DNA of 64,000 bases from Chelydra serpentina. Its lineage: Eukaryota > Chordata > Testudines > Chelydridae. Positions within the stretch are counted from its first letter, which is position 1; each line of letters starts with the position of its first letter. The stretch covers positions 22,980,501 to 23,044,500 of the forward strand of contig JBAIAC010000027.1 of the NCBI GenBank assembly GCA_037349315.1, in the 5' to 3' direction. Shown one piece after another: positions 20,734-32,810 of this stretch. Under the pieces are notes generated by a model that was given only the letters and a program-made list of their open reading frames with translations, ran no database searches and was not told the DNA's origin. The position numbers and the translations under genes were made by a program.

Positions 20734-23384
20734 AATTCCAAATTGTTTTTCACTCACCGTGCTATAATGTTACCAGAGACTGATCAAATACAGTTTAGTT
20801 TTATATCCCATGAGAAGGAAATCCCCTTTAACAGAAATGTATCCCTCCAGCAGTACGTTTTACTGTACAGTGTTTGCATTAGATTGGAGCCCAGGTCTGA
20901 AATAGCTGTTTTCCATCACAGAAGAGTCAGATACTTTTGGTACGAATGCCTTTATTAGACTAAGGGGGTACTGGGGGAAGATCACAACCGAACAAAACTA
21001 GAGTCTCGGTGAGAAAGCATGATGTGTGTGTCTCTTCTCTTCTAGGCTACAGCTGAGCTGAACACACACATTCCAGTGTCTCCAGCAGAACTCCTAGAAA
21101 TGCAAAGGTGCCGTGCTCTGCTGTGTCCCTCCCAGCTATCATACAGCCCAAAGCAGAGTGCAGAGAGCGCGGAGTACTGACTCATAGTGCTGTGGCCAAG
21201 AGGAGGTTAAGTGACTTGAGCACAGTCTGTAAATATCTACACAGGAAATATTTCTGATAATAGACGGCTCTTTCATGGTTCATGCAGACAATGCTCAGTT
21301 TGTCACTGTTCTTAAAACCTGGATCGTGTAACACTGGTGTTAAGACTGGAACAGTTATGGGGAGCAGGTGTGGCTGTGGGTGACGTGTGATGCAGAAACA
21401 ATGCAGTTTAGTTTTCATAAGCCACATTGACCTCTGGGGACACTGTGAGACGGGAAAGCGAATCATTGCTGGGTCTCTCTGATTCTCCACTGCCGACTGC
21501 GTTGGTCTTCACAGGTAGCCTGCTGAGAACGTGTTGCAGTGTTCCAGCATGGAGGTTGCTCTGGCCTGGCTGGCTGTGAGGAGGTGGTAGCTATGTAGCC
21601 CGATGCAGATGGCATCGCCTACGGAGTAGTTACATTTTAAATAGACTTCTTTAAACTAGATTCAAATGATTAGACATATAGGTAGCAGTGTTTGGCCTAA
21701 CCAGCTGCCAGTACCAGATGTGAGTGGTAAAGTGTGAATGCTGGCACTGCAGAGCCTTCTGTAGTGTTAAATAATTAGCAAAGAATGAGTTTGCAGAAGG
21801 CAGCAGTACAAATGGGGATTAGATTCAGGAAAGCAAATCTTGGCAAATTAAGGAATCTAGTGAGTTAAGGGGCAATGGGAGGGGGCATTAAAATCAGTCG
21901 GTGGGGATGGTTGGGAATCCTAAAAGCACACCTTAATTAAGGTGTAAGAGACTGTGATTCCTCAGCAGAAGAATAATGCAGGATCAAGAAGTGTCTAATG
22001 GGGCATCATAAGAGGTTGCGCTGAGATCTAAGAGGTGGGGTGGGGGACAGAGAATCTGAAAGTGAAACGAGGCATATGAGACAAGCAAGGAAGAGTCTGC
22101 AAAGTCATTCTTATAGGGAAAAAGGGAAGAGCAGCAAGTGGGAGCTGTTAGCCGGTTCCTGCACAGCCCTAGAATGCATGCCCTTGCGTCTTATCCATCT
22201 CTTGGCGTTCAGGTGTGAGACTCATCTCCTTTCATTCTCTTTATCAATGGTTGGTCTGACAGGGGCTCCCTTGCTTTCCAGTTGTTCCAACTTTGTTTAT
22301 TCATCTTTCTTGTTAAAGAAAAACATTTTAAACTGGTTCAGTATCTTAATCATTAAATTCATCCCTTCCTCATATATCACTGGGTCTAGTTTCTCACTGA
22401 TATTATTGTCATGGCCCTTTTTATTCCAACCCTTTGGCATGGTTAACTCGCTCTGCTTTATGAAAAATGTGGCAGGGGGAAGGTTGGAGAATAGCAAATG
22501 TCACATGAGAAGAGTGAACCTGGCAGTCAGTATCCAGCAGGCCAGCCCTCCTACCCTTTGCAGCGACATGAGCTTTTTTTGGCACATAGAATGGGATGGT
22601 TTGGCAGGTGGGAGTGAAGCCCACCGTGGTGGGAATTGTGTTTTGCTGCAGGGCAGGAAAGGGGAAAAGAGAAGAGATGGAAAGACAGACCCTAGGGAGT
22701 CCAAAAGCAAGTCCAGAGAGTGCTGTTCTGACTGCAGTGTAATGGCCACAACATCGGTGAATGGTAACGCACAGCTGTCAGCATGAGCTTTGCACACATT
22801 ACAACCCAGCACTGGCAAATTCCACCTTCCACCATGGATGTGATTGCCCTCCCCGCCCCCACTTCTTTTCCTGTTTAGCTGCCTGGCATCAGTCCTTCAG
22901 TCTTCTCTGAGGGGGGTGAGAATGCTATGTTGCCTTTAGCTAGCAGGAGATACTGCAAAACAAAAGTAGTGAAACCCTCCCTCCCACGTCAAGTATTTCT
23001 GCCATGATCTCTAGCCTGGGACCCCTGGCAGTAAAATGTTGCTACCCCATCTAGTCTGGCAGTAAGATGTTGCTGCTGTGCTCATTGGCCAGTCATTTTC
23101 TGTAATCAGAACATTACTGGATCTGCAAGAGAGATCTTGTGAGGTGCAGTTCAAGACCATAGAGGTTCTGGGGATGTAAGTCCCGTTCGCTCAAGCCAGA
23201 CTCCAGGGAACCTCCTGATCAATAGCAGTTTGCTTTCTATTTGTGTAGTTTAGGAGCAGATGGAAGCACTAAGCTTGCCACCTCAGGAGTAAGTGCTACA
23301 CAACGCCATGGGAGGAGGAACAGTCTCAACCTGGTACTTTGGCTCGTTTGGGCAGATCACGGCTAAATGGATTATGAAGCAACT
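20734..23384. other. Unique DNA, no feature seen
   Basis: About 2.6 kb without recognisable repeats or gene motifs. The longest frame (22040-22786) has no domain I recognise and a composition typical of chance frames. Confidence 0.45.
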
Positions 23385-23392
23385 GGTCAGTG

Positions 23393-23732
23393 CGCAGGTG
23401 CTGACTTTTATTTGTCCCTGTGGGTGCGCCACCCCTGCACTGCTCCAAGGCCCCGCCCTCACTTCTCCCCTTTCTCTGAGGCCCCGCCCTTGCTCCTCCC
23501 GTCCCCACTTGCTCCGCCTCTTCCTGTCCCCGCTCTGCCCTCCCCCCCGCATCCCACCACTCTCTGTCCTCCCTCAAGCACCTTCTGCCAGATGCCAAAC
23601 AGCTGATCAGCAGTGCCGCTGAACAGCTGATGGGGCTGCGGCCAAACAGCTGTGGCTGGTGGTGCTGAGCACCCACTATTTTTTTTCTGTGGGTGCCTGA
23701 GTCCCCGAGCACCCACTGAGTCAGTGCCTGTG
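23393..23732. mobile_element. hAT-type MITE, family B copy 1
   Basis: Flanked by GGTCAGTG (23385-23392) and GGTCAGAG (23733-23740), an 8-bp duplication with one mismatch. The left end CGCAGGTGCTGACTTTT and the right end GAGTCAGTGCCTGTG are degenerate inverted partners. Internal signature: GTGGGTGC near the left end and CTGAGCACCCAC, CCCGAGCACCCACTGAG near the right end. The same signature occurs at 32420-32810 and 44306-44688. Confidence 0.85.
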
Positions 23733-24189
23733 GGTCAGAGTGCCACTGTACCGCCATGGAAGAGACTGATTGCACTCAAGACCTCAGGCACAGCACTGTG
23801 AAAGCAGAGACAGAGGAAAAGATACTGTCATTAGGCTACATTGTGCTCTGCTGCAGCAGGGCGACTCCAGAGTGAAGTCAATGGAAGCAGAATTTGGCCC
23901 CAGAGTTTCCGTGAGGATTTGGACTGCTCCCGACGAAGTGGTTCTCTGAGATCAGGCTGCAGCTGGCACTGCTTTCCGGTGCTTTCCGAGACGTCTCCCA
24001 GCATTGTGCCAGCAGAGATCCTTTACTCCTAAACCATTGCTGACAGATCTAGCCCCGAGTCTACCCACAACCTCCACTGACTGCTTGTGCCGTCGGGTTT
24101 TTTTTTCAGTTACAAGATTTCCCTGATATTTAACCTACATTCTCCCAGCATAATATGACGTGGTAATTACACATCTTAGAATCTAGAAC

Positions 24190-24330
24190 TGTTTTACAAA
24201 CACTGATGAAGTTAACTTCTCAAGCACCCAGTGAGGTAGCGAAGTGTTAAAAACCCCATTTTACAGATGGGGAAATTGAGGCACCCAAGGTCACCAGGCA
24301 GTAACCCTTTGGCTTGGGAGGGCTGCCTTG
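24190..24330 (+). repeat. Ancient L2-like 3' end fragment
   Basis: GTTTTACAAACACTGATGAA and CCCATTTTACAGATGGGGAA, then ATTGAGGCACCCAAGGTCAC, are typical of L2/MIR-type 3' ends in amniotes. No coding remains. Confidence 0.55.
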
Positions 24331-24685
24331 GGACTACACTGATTTCTGCTGAGACACTCACAGGGAAAGGATCTGGTTTCAAATGCACAGTGCAGTGCAA
24401 GTTCGGACATTCAAATACACACTGCAGTTCAAACCAGTGAATGTTGCCATGCGTGCATGGTGAGGAAGGAGCCTTCATTTCCAGTGATGTGCCTAGTGCA
24501 GCTCACAGATACTTTGAGGATTTTTTCTGTTCCCATCACTAAGGAAACAAACCACTTAGCACAAGAGTCATGCTTCTCTGTGAATTCCTATGGACAAGTA
24601 CCAGGAGTTCTTCCCTTTGGTACAGGGTGGCTGGACCCACGCCATGAGTGGGGGTTAGGAAGCTGCTGAAGTGCTGACTCTTTGG

Positions 24686-24916
24686 GCACACTGCACTTTG
24701 AGCTGGAGCTGGAGCTCCCAGCTCGAGGAGACATACCCACACTAGCTCTGATTGACCAGTGTGCTAAAAATAGAGTATAGCCGCAGCAGTGTGCATGGTG
24801 GGAGGGGCTGGCTGCCCAAGTGAGTACCTGTCCCAGACCCTGGGCATGAACATGGGGTGCCATGCAGTTAGCTCAGTTAGAGCCGGGAATTACACCTGCA
24901 GCTCAAAGTGTAGTCC
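24686..24916. mobile_element. Palindromic MITE-like element
   Basis: The left arm CACTTTGAGCTGGAGCTGG is matched in inverted form at the right (CCTGCAGCTCAAAGTG at about 24895-24910). Non-coding, with no clear target duplication. Confidence 0.5.
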
Positions 24917-25265
24917 TGCCACGTGGGGCAGGTGCAGCGTGTTATCTCCGCTGGGGTAAGGCGGGGAGTGGGGGCGAGCCCCTCAGGGGCACAGCCGTTT
25001 TGGAGGTAGGCAGTGACGGCCCTGGAGGGAAGCTCTTTTAAGCTGACTGATGATGCTTAGTTGAAGGTTTATGTTATACTATGGCTGAGTTTCCCCTGAA
25101 GCCACCACCCCAGGGAGGGGAGTTTGGACACTGCCTTGGGGGCCTGCATGCCCTGTTGGGAACAGTAATCTGGTGGGCACCTCTAGAGAACCTTCGCCTG
25201 TTACAATGAGCGGCAGAGCAGTGCTGCTGTGAAGGAAAGTGGCCAGGAGCGCATGGGACACAGAG

Positions 25266-25667
25266 GGCTTGTCTACACAGGACACTCAGAAAAGATCAGC
25301 AAAAAGAACAGGCATTCTTGTGGCACCTTTGTTAGTTTCTAAGGTGCCACAAGTACTCCTGTTCTTTTTGCGGATACAGACTAACATGGCTGCTACTCAG
25401 AAAAGATCAGGCGTGTCAACTAGAGGTGTGAAGTCAGTGCGCTTAAGTTAAAGTGTTGTCAGCCCCGCCCTCCACCCTATGGGGATGCTTCGTTCACAGG
25501 GATCAAGGAAGATTACATGACAGTGAACTAAGACCCCTTGACTGCTGAATGAGAGCAGTCTTTGGGGAGAGGGGAGATTTGACACACTTTAACTTCCCTG
25601 CATTGGCTTCACACCTCTAGGTGAGCTGAGTTAATGTTCCTGACAGTCCAAGTTAAACAAGCCCTTA
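25266..25667. mobile_element. Palindromic MITE carrying a nested snapback insertion
   Basis: Outer ends GGGCTTGTCTACACAGG and TTAAACAAGCCCT are inverted partners. Inner inverted blocks ACTAGAGGTGTGAAGTCAGT (25422) and GGCTTCACACCTCTAGG (25606-25622) confirm one palindromic element. A 95-bp insertion with its own 16-bp duplication sits inside (25300-25394). Confidence 0.65.
25300..25394. mobile_element. Penelope-like snapback fragment with 16-bp target duplication
   Basis: Perfect 16-bp direct repeats ACTCAGAAAAGATCAG lie at 25284-25299 and 25395-25410. The insert is an inverted repeat: CAAAAAGAACAGGCATTCTT, then GTGGCACCTT, is mirrored by AAGGTGCCACAAGTACTCCT, then GTTCTTTTTG. The right part (GCGGATACAGACTAACATGG) matches the end of the element at 57821-58081. 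Inverted terminal copies and long target duplications are typical of Penelope-like retroelements. The family name is an inference. Confidence 0.7.
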
Positions 25668-26639
25668 CAGCGAGACAGGCCAGAGGAAATGTGCAACAGG
25701 GACTGACCCTGCCCTGCAGAGAGAGGGACAAGGGCGTCCTTCCACGTAGGATCCCAAGTCTGCCTTTTGTGATCGGCGTGCCTCTGCCTGGAGGCTTTGG
25801 CAATGGAAGGCGACACTTGTGTGTGATTTATACTGATCTGACCTCATGGCATGAATGTGCAAATCAGAGCGCTGCAAGGAATCCAGGCAACTGCTGGTCA
25901 GCCGGCATCAGCTCAGTGCTCAGCAGAAAATGGTTTGGGTATGCCGTTTTCTTTCAGAAACATCGAGTTTCTCCTGTTACGTCCCAGAACAGATGTGTTT
26001 GCACAGATTATATACTGTAGAGCTAATCCGTTGTGCTCAGTACACCTCCCTAGCATTGCTCTGGGAGCTTAAGATAATCTCTCGTTATTGTGCAAATATG
26101 TCCAGCAACTGTGGGACTGAATGTTGTTCTGACAAATGTACACTTGTGCATTTGCCTTTTCACGGCAAGTCACCAGCCTTGGGGGCTGTATTTTCTCTTC
26201 AGCCGAAACTGTCACACACAACTCATTTCCCACTGTGCTTTAGAATTTACCCCTTGTGGGTTCTGTGCTGAGACCCAGGCTGGGCCTCATGGCAGATGGG
26301 AGGGGACCACCCCCAAAGTCTCCAGATGTCACAAGGGGACCCTTCCTATTTTGATTAAGCTCATTATATTTATTGTCTGTTAAATTACTATTAGAATAAT
26401 CAGCCTGCCGAGCACCATGTTACCTGGCATACTCTGGAAAACGTTCCCACTCAGCGAGCAAGCTCTTCCTTAACCATATGAAAACTAGCCCTTTTTGGCA
26501 GGGCCTGTGCATTGCATGGACAAGTGGCCGTACGTTATGGATGTCACTGGCATACGGACATCACAAGATGATAAGTAGAGTATTCTTCAATAATTCCAAG
26601 ATGTTGTGTCTTAATTAGTCACACACTGGGGTTTGTCTG
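25668..26639. other. Unique DNA, no feature seen
   Basis: No supported gene or repeat. Several overlapping short frames (25634-26383) carry no motif. Confidence 0.4.
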
Positions 26640-26878
26640 TAGTTGAATGAAAAGTGAGGAAGGGCCTGAGAAAGAGAGAGATGTGTGAAGGCAAACAGAG
26701 CTGTAAACAGGGGAGTTTGAGTGGGAGTTTGTAAGGGGAGTTCCTAAGGGGAGTCTGTATTTTGGGATTCGTTTGGGGTTTGTTCTGCCGTGGGTGGCGG
26801 TGTTGTGGTTTGTTTTGTGTTTTCCGGACTAACAGGATTTAGGTGAGTAGACTGACAGATACAGAGGCAGCAGTGGTC

Positions 26879-28011
26879 ATGAGCCAAGCAGTGGAGGATA
26901 CAATGAGGATGACTGGATGTGGCAGCTACGGTATGTATATGATTCTGGAGGGGGTACTTGATAGGAGTTTTGTCTGCATGAAGTGCCGCTTGATAGAGCT
27001 GATGGAAGAAAAGATCCGAGGATTGGAGATGCAGGTGGAAACTCTGGTTGAGTTTAGATGGGGGTTCGAGCAGTTGATGGAGCAAAGACACGAGGTGGCT
27101 GAAGGGGAAAGCTCAGAGATGCAGATGGAAGCAGGATCAAAGGCCTCTGAGGGGGGACTGCCTGGTGAAGAAAATGAACAGTGGAAGCATGTAACTAAGA
27201 GAAGCAGGCAGAGGCAAAGACGGGCAAAGAAGGAGAAATAGAGCTCAAGAACAGGTTTGCAGAATTGGAGAATGAAGAAGGGGTACAGCAGGTGGTCACT
27301 GAAGGTGGAAGGGCAAGGAAGAAGAGAAGAGCGGCCAGTCCCATAGAAGAAGGGGAAGAGTCGATGGAGACAACACCAAACATGAGCCCCAGGAGGATAC
27401 AGGTTGGGTTGAAGAGGATTACAAGGGAAAATAGGAATGGAAAGGACTTGCAGCCAGAGGGAACAGGGGATAGACTGGAGAATCGCACTGTCACCAGGAA
27501 AAGGCAGGTCTACGTGATTGGGGACTCCTTACTGAGAAGAATAGACAGGCCTGTAACCAGAGCTGATCCAGAGAACAGAAGGGTGTGCTGTCTACCGGGT
27601 GCTAAGATACGGGATGTGGACCTGAGGTTGAAGAGGATCCTAAAGGGAGCGGGAAAGAATCCATTGATCATCCTTCACGTAGGAACAAATGACACGGCTA
27701 GATTCTCACTGGAACGAATCAAGGGAGACTATGCCAGGCTGGGGAAGATGCTTAAGGAAATGGAGGCTCAGGTGATCTTCAGTGGGATTCTGCCTGTTCC
27801 TAGAGAAGGGCAACAAAGGTGTGACAGGATTATGATGATCAACAGATGGCTTAGGGATTGGTGCTACAAGGAGGGCTTTGGGATGTGTGGCCACTGGGAG
27901 GCATTCATGGACAGAGGACTATTCTCTCGGGATGGACTTCACCTGAGTAGGGAAGGAAATAAACTTCTAGGATGGAGGCTGGCACAACTGATCAAGAGAG
28001 CTTTAAACTAG
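26879..28011 (+). pseudogene. CR1-B ORF1 (zinc-motif plus SGNH esterase), one frameshift
   Basis: The ATG at 26879 starts MSQAVEDTMRMTGCG. FVCMKCRLIELMEEKIRGLE gives a CxxC pair followed by a coiled coil. The first frame stops at 27241; the second, in another frame from about 27250, gives the whole esterase domain: VIGDSLLRRID (nucleophile Ser block), CCLPGAKIRDVD, LHVGTNDTARFSLE (GTND block) and RDGLHLSREGNK (Asp-x-x-His block). All catalytic blocks of an SGNH hydrolase are present, as known for CR1 ORF1 proteins. ORF1 likely binds CR1 RNA, and its esterase target is unknown. ORF1 overlaps the ORF2 ATG by 40 bases. Confidence 0.88.
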
Positions 28012-30996
28012 GAATTTGGGGGAGACGGTTGGGAGATGTCCAGGTAATCTCCACGCCGGATTTTAACATTGAGAGGGAAGACAACGAAGTAAGAGAGGAT
28101 ATAGCCGGGGGTAGGAGAATGGACATAAGGAGGAAGGGCAGAGTGGATACTAGTCTAATAGGTCATACTGGCAGTACAATGTCCATACCAAATTGGGTAA
28201 AGAATGTGAGTGAGGCCAAACAGCAAAAATTAAGATGTTTGTACACCAATGCGAGGAGCCTAGGTAACAAAATGGAGGAATTAGAGCTACTGGTCCAGGA
28301 AGTGAAACCAGATGATATAGGAATAACCGAAACATGGTGGAATAGTAGTCATGACTGGAGTACAGGTATTGAAGGGTATGTGCTGTTTAGGAAAGATAGA
28401 AATAAAGGTAAAGGTGGGGGAGTAGCATTGTATATCAATGATGAGGTAGACTGTAAAGAAATAAAAAGTGATGGAATGGATAAGACAGAGTCTGTCTGGG
28501 CAAAAATCACATTGGGGAAGAAAACTACTAGAGCCTCCCCTGGGATAGTGCTTGGGGTGTGCTATAGACCACCGGGATCTAATTTGTATATGGATAGAGA
28601 CCTCTTTAATGTCTTTAAGGAAGTAAATACTAATGGGAACTGTGTGATCATGGGAGACTTCAACTTCCCAGATATAGATTGGAGAACAAGTGCTAGTAAT
28701 AATAATAGCGCTCAGATTTTCCTAGATGTGATAGCTGATGAATTCCTTCATCAAGTAGTTGCTGAACCAACAAGGGGGGATGCCATTTTAGATTTGGTTT
28801 TGGTGAGTAGTGAGGACCTCATTGAAGAAATGGTTGTAGGGGACAACCTTGGCTCGAGTGATCATGAGCTAATTCAGTTCAAACTAAATGGAAGGATGAA
28901 TAAAAATAAATCTGAGACTAGGGTTTTTGATTTCAAAAGGGCTAACTTTAATAAATTAAGGAAATTAGTTAGGGAAGTGGATTGGACTAAAGAATTTATG
29001 GACCTAAAGGCGGAGGAGGCCTGGGATTATTTCAAGTTAAAGTTGCAGAAGCTATCAGAAGCCTGTATCCCAAGAAAGGGGAAACAATTCATAGGCAGGG
29101 GTTTTAGACCAAGCTGGATGAGCAAGCATCTCAGAGAGGTGATTAAGAAAAAACAGAAAGCATACAAGGAGTGGAAGATGGGAGGGATCAGCAAAGAAAC
29201 GTACCTTATTGAGGTCAGAGCATGTAGGGGTAAAGTGAGAGAGGTTAAAAGTCATGTAGAGTTGGACCTTGCAAAGGGAATTAAAACCAATAGTAAAAGG
29301 TTTTATAGCCATATAAATAGGAAGAAAACAAAGAAAGAAGAAGTGGGACCGCTAAACACTGAGGATGGAGTGGAGGTTAAGGATAATCTAGGCATGGCCC
29401 AATATCTAAACAAATACTTTGCCTCAGTCTTTATTGAGGCTAATGAGGAGCTTAGGAATAGTGGCAGCATGACAAATGGGAATAAGGATGTGGGGGTAGA
29501 TATTACCATATCCGAGGTAGAAGCCAAACTTGAACAGCTTAGTGAGAGTAAATCAGGCGGCCCAGATAATCTTCATCCAAGAATACTAAAGGAACTGGCA
29601 CATGAAATTGCAAGCCCATTAGCAAAATTTTTTAATGAATCTCAGGGGTTGTACCGTTTGACTGGAGAATAGCTAATATAGTTCCCATTTTTAAAAAAGG
29701 GAAAAAAAGTGACCCGGGTAACTACAGGCCTGTTAGTTTGACATCTGTAGTATGCAAGGTCTTGGAAAAAAATTTGAAGGAGAAAGTAGTTAAGGACCTT
29801 GAGGTCAATGGCAATTGGGACAAATTACAACATGGTTTTACAAAAGGTAGATCGTGCCAAACCAACTTGATCTCCTTCTTTGAGAAAGTAACAGATTTTT
29901 TAGATAAAGGAAATGCAGTGGATCTAATCTACCTCGATTTCAGTAGGCATTTGATACAGTACCACATGAGGAATTATTGGTTAAATTGGAAAAGATGGGG
30001 ATCAATATGAAAATTGAGAGGTGGATAAGGAACTGGTTAAAGGGGAGACTACAGTGGGTCATACTGAAAGGTGAACTGTCAGGTTGGAGGGAGGTTACTA
30101 GTGGAGTTCCTCAAGGTTCAGTTTTGGGACCAATTTTATTTAATCTTTTTATTACTGACCTCGGCACCAAAAGTGGGAGTGTGCTAATAAAGTTTGCAGA
30201 TGACACAAAGTTGGGAGGTATTGCCAATTCAGAAAAGGATCGGGATATCCTACAGGAAGATCTGGATGCCCTTGTAAACTGGAGTAATTGTAATAGGATG
30301 AAATTTAATAGTGAGAAGTGTAAGGTTATGCATTTAGGGATTAATAACAAGAATTTTAGTTATAAGCTGGGGACGCATCAGTTGGAAGTAACGGAAGAGG
30401 AGAAGAACCTCGGAGTCCTGGTTGATCACAGGATGACTATGAGTCGCCAATGTGATGTGGCCGTGAAAAAAGCTAATGCGGTCTTGGGATGCATTAGGCG
30501 AGGTATTTCTAGTAGAGATAAGGAGGTGTTAGTACCGTTATACAAGGCATTGGTGAGACCTCATTTGGAATACTGTGTGCAGTTCTGGTCTCCCATGTTT
30601 AAGAAGGATGAATTCAAACTGGAACAGGTACAAAGAAGGGCCACTAGGATGATCCGAGGAATGGAAAACCTGTCGTATGAAAGGAGACTCAAGGAACTTG
30701 GTTTGTTTACCTTAACCAAAAGAAGGCTGAGGGGAGATATGATTGCTCTCTTTAAATATATCAGAGGGATAAATACCAGGGAGGGAGAGGAATTATTTCA
30801 GCTCAGTACCAATGTGGACACAAGAACAAATGGATATAAACTGGCCATCAGGAAGTTTAGACTTGAAATTAGACGAAGGTTTCTAACCATCAGAGGAGTG
30901 AAGTTCCGGAACAGCCTTCCAAGGGAAGCAGTGGGGGCAAAAGACCTAACTGGCTTCAAGATTAAGCTAGATACATTTATGGAGGGGATGGTTTGA
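27972..30996 (+). pseudogene. CR1-B ORF2 (APE endonuclease and reverse transcriptase), two frameshifts
   Basis: The ATG at 27972 overlaps ORF1; the conserved part begins near 28230. Endonuclease blocks: TNARSLGNK, DIGITETWWNSSHDWS, GVCYRPPG, MGDFNFPDIDW and GSSDHELIQF. A basic linker leads to RT. The frame breaks near 29645 (stop at 29672), continues in 29738-30010 with LQHGFTKGRSCQTN and IYLDFS, breaks again near 29948 within the first Asp-bearing RT block, and continues 29977-30996 with [15 protein letters not shown] and [10 protein letters not shown] (catalytic Asp pair), LGVLVDHRMTMS and [13 protein letters not shown]. The C-terminal region ends FKIKLDTFMEGMV. It would nick DNA and prime CR1 RNA copying at the nick; as read it cannot make a full protein. 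Confidence 0.92.
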
Positions 30997-31447
30997 TGGG
31001 ATAACATGATCTTAGTCAAAGGTCAATTAATTGCCATCAGTGGTAAATAGGACTAATGGTCAATGATGGGATGTTAGAAGTTACTGCAGAGAACTTTTTC
31101 CTGGGTGTCTGGCTGGTGAGTCTTGCCCACATGCTTGGGGTTCAGCTGATCGCCATATTTGGAGTCAGGAAGGAACTTTCCTCCAGGGTAGATTGGCAGA
31201 GGCCCTGGAGGGTTTTTTTTTGTTTTTTTTTTTGCCTTCCTCTACAGCATGGGGCACAGGTCACTTACCAGAGGGTTCTCTGCATCTTGATGTCTTTTAA
31301 ACCATGATTTGAGGACTTCAATAGCTGAGACATAGGTAAGAGGCTTATTCCAGGAGTAGGTGGGTGAGATTCTGTGGCCTGCATTGTGCAGGAGGTCAGA
31401 CTAGATGATTATAATGGTCCCTTCTGACCTTAAAGTCTATGAGTCTA
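30997..31447 (+). other. CR1-B 3' UTR and tail
   Basis: Non-coding block with GGTCAGACTAGATGATTATA and CTATGAGTCTAAGA at the end. This is where RT is expected to recognise the RNA. Confidence 0.8.
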
Positions 31448-32411
31448 AGACAGAGAGAAAAGTTTGCAGAGCAAGGATCTTCAGTGCCTAGGCTCATCTG
31501 CTATAACTTAGCATTAAAGCTACATGAATAATGCATAATGAATGGTTACCTGCCAGATTTATTACTATGATTTGTATTATGCTAGAGACTCCAACCAAGA
31601 CCCATTGGCAAAGCACTGTATACCCAGGTAGTAAGAGATAATCCCTACCTGAACAGTTTACAACCCCAATAGACAGGCAAGACAAAGGATGAGAGGAAGA
31701 GGAGTGTTATTTCTGTTTTACAGATGGGAAACTGAGGCACAGAGCGACTACGTGGCTTGTTCATGGTAACACAGGAAATCCATGCAAAGCTGGGAATTTA
31801 GCTGAGAAATAGCTCAGAGCAGAGCATGATTGCCTCTAATTTAGTCCAAATTTAATAATATCCAGCGTATCTTTGTGCATTTCTCAACTCTTGACTGATC
31901 GGGAGCTGTTTTCAGTGCATGTGTGACAAGTGACATAGTATGGATTTCCCTGGTTGGATGAGTAGTGCACAGGCACTTCTGCTATGGATACTTACAGCAT
32001 ATGTATGAATTTTAAAATTCAGGATCTGCAACTACTTGCTTCTGAGACTGAGAATCCCTTGCTCTGAGTAGGTTAACAACAAAGCTGTATTGTTGGGATG
32101 CTCTAAGTGGAAAAGCACAAACCTGGTCTGAACAAATATTCTTGACATGTTTATTATTCTGCCAGCTCTCCTTATCCATAAATAGCGTCACCCACTCTCC
32201 CAATACTTGGTCTGTTTCTTAAAGCCCCAGCTTCTGGAGTAATGTGATTATATGAGACTCCTTTTTGTTTCCCTTTATGGGAACGTTCAGTTTGTAGCCT
32301 GCATGATTGCAGAGGGAGCGTGAGAACACAACCCCCAGAAGCTCAAAACCTAAAGGGAAATAGATACTACCCAGAACGTATTATCTTTGTAAAATCTTAT
32401 GATTTGAGAGG
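31448..32411. other. Mostly unique DNA with an L2-like piece
   Basis: About 31580-31800 carries CCATTGGCAAAGCACTGTAT and GTTTTACAGATGGGAAACTG, then AGGCACAGAGCGACTACGTG, typical of L2/MIR-like 3' sequence. The remainder shows nothing. Confidence 0.5.
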
Positions 32412-32419
32412 GTTAGAGT

Positions 32420-32810
32420 CATAGGCACCGACTTTCGTCGGCACCCGTGGGTGCTCGCGCCCCAGACCCCGCCCCAACTCCGGCCCCGCCCCTTCTCCAA
32501 TCCCAACCCCCTTTCCCGGGCGTGCTGCATTTCCCCCTCCCCCCTGGCTTGCAAGCCTCGGGGGGTGCAGGGTGGGAAGCCTGGCTCTGCCTCCGCCTCC
32601 TCCCCATACCCCTCCCCCGAGGCACCGCTGACCAGCTGGAGCCAGGGCAAGCCGGCTTCGGCTTGGCTGTCGGGCAGAGCCCGCCCTCGAGAGGCGGAGA
32701 GGCTGCGGCAGAGAGGTGAGCTGAGCTGGGCGCGGGGGGGCTGGCGGGGAGCTGCTGCTTTTCCCTGTGGGTGCTCCAGCCCCGGAGCACCCACGGAGTC
32801 GGCACCTATG
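32420..32810. mobile_element. hAT-type MITE, family B copy 2
   Basis: Perfect 8-bp duplication GTTAGAGT at 32412-32419 and 32811-32818. Ends CATAGGCACCGACTTTCG and CGGAGTCGGCACCTATG are inverted partners. Non-coding, very GC-rich inside. Several open frames here are composition artefacts. Confidence 0.93.

Larger units (their letters stand above)
26640..31447 (+). mobile_element. CR1-B, nearly full-length
   Basis: A 5' UTR (about 26640-26878), ORF1 (26879-28011), an overlapping ORF2 (27972-30996), a 3' UTR with a T-rich stretch (31208-31233) and a tail ending AAAGTCTATGAGTCTAAGA. It is the only CR1 in the window with both ORFs nearly complete. Three frameshifts break the coding (one in ORF1, two in ORF2). 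The tail differs from CR1-A (TCTATGAGTCTA rather than ATTCTATGATTC), so it is a separate family. The 5' boundary is uncertain by tens of bases. Confidence 0.92.

Noticed and set aside
22040..22786. 248-codon open frame in unique DNA
   Set aside because: No domain or family motif; hydrophobic and basic patches are random-looking, with no splice or conservation evidence.
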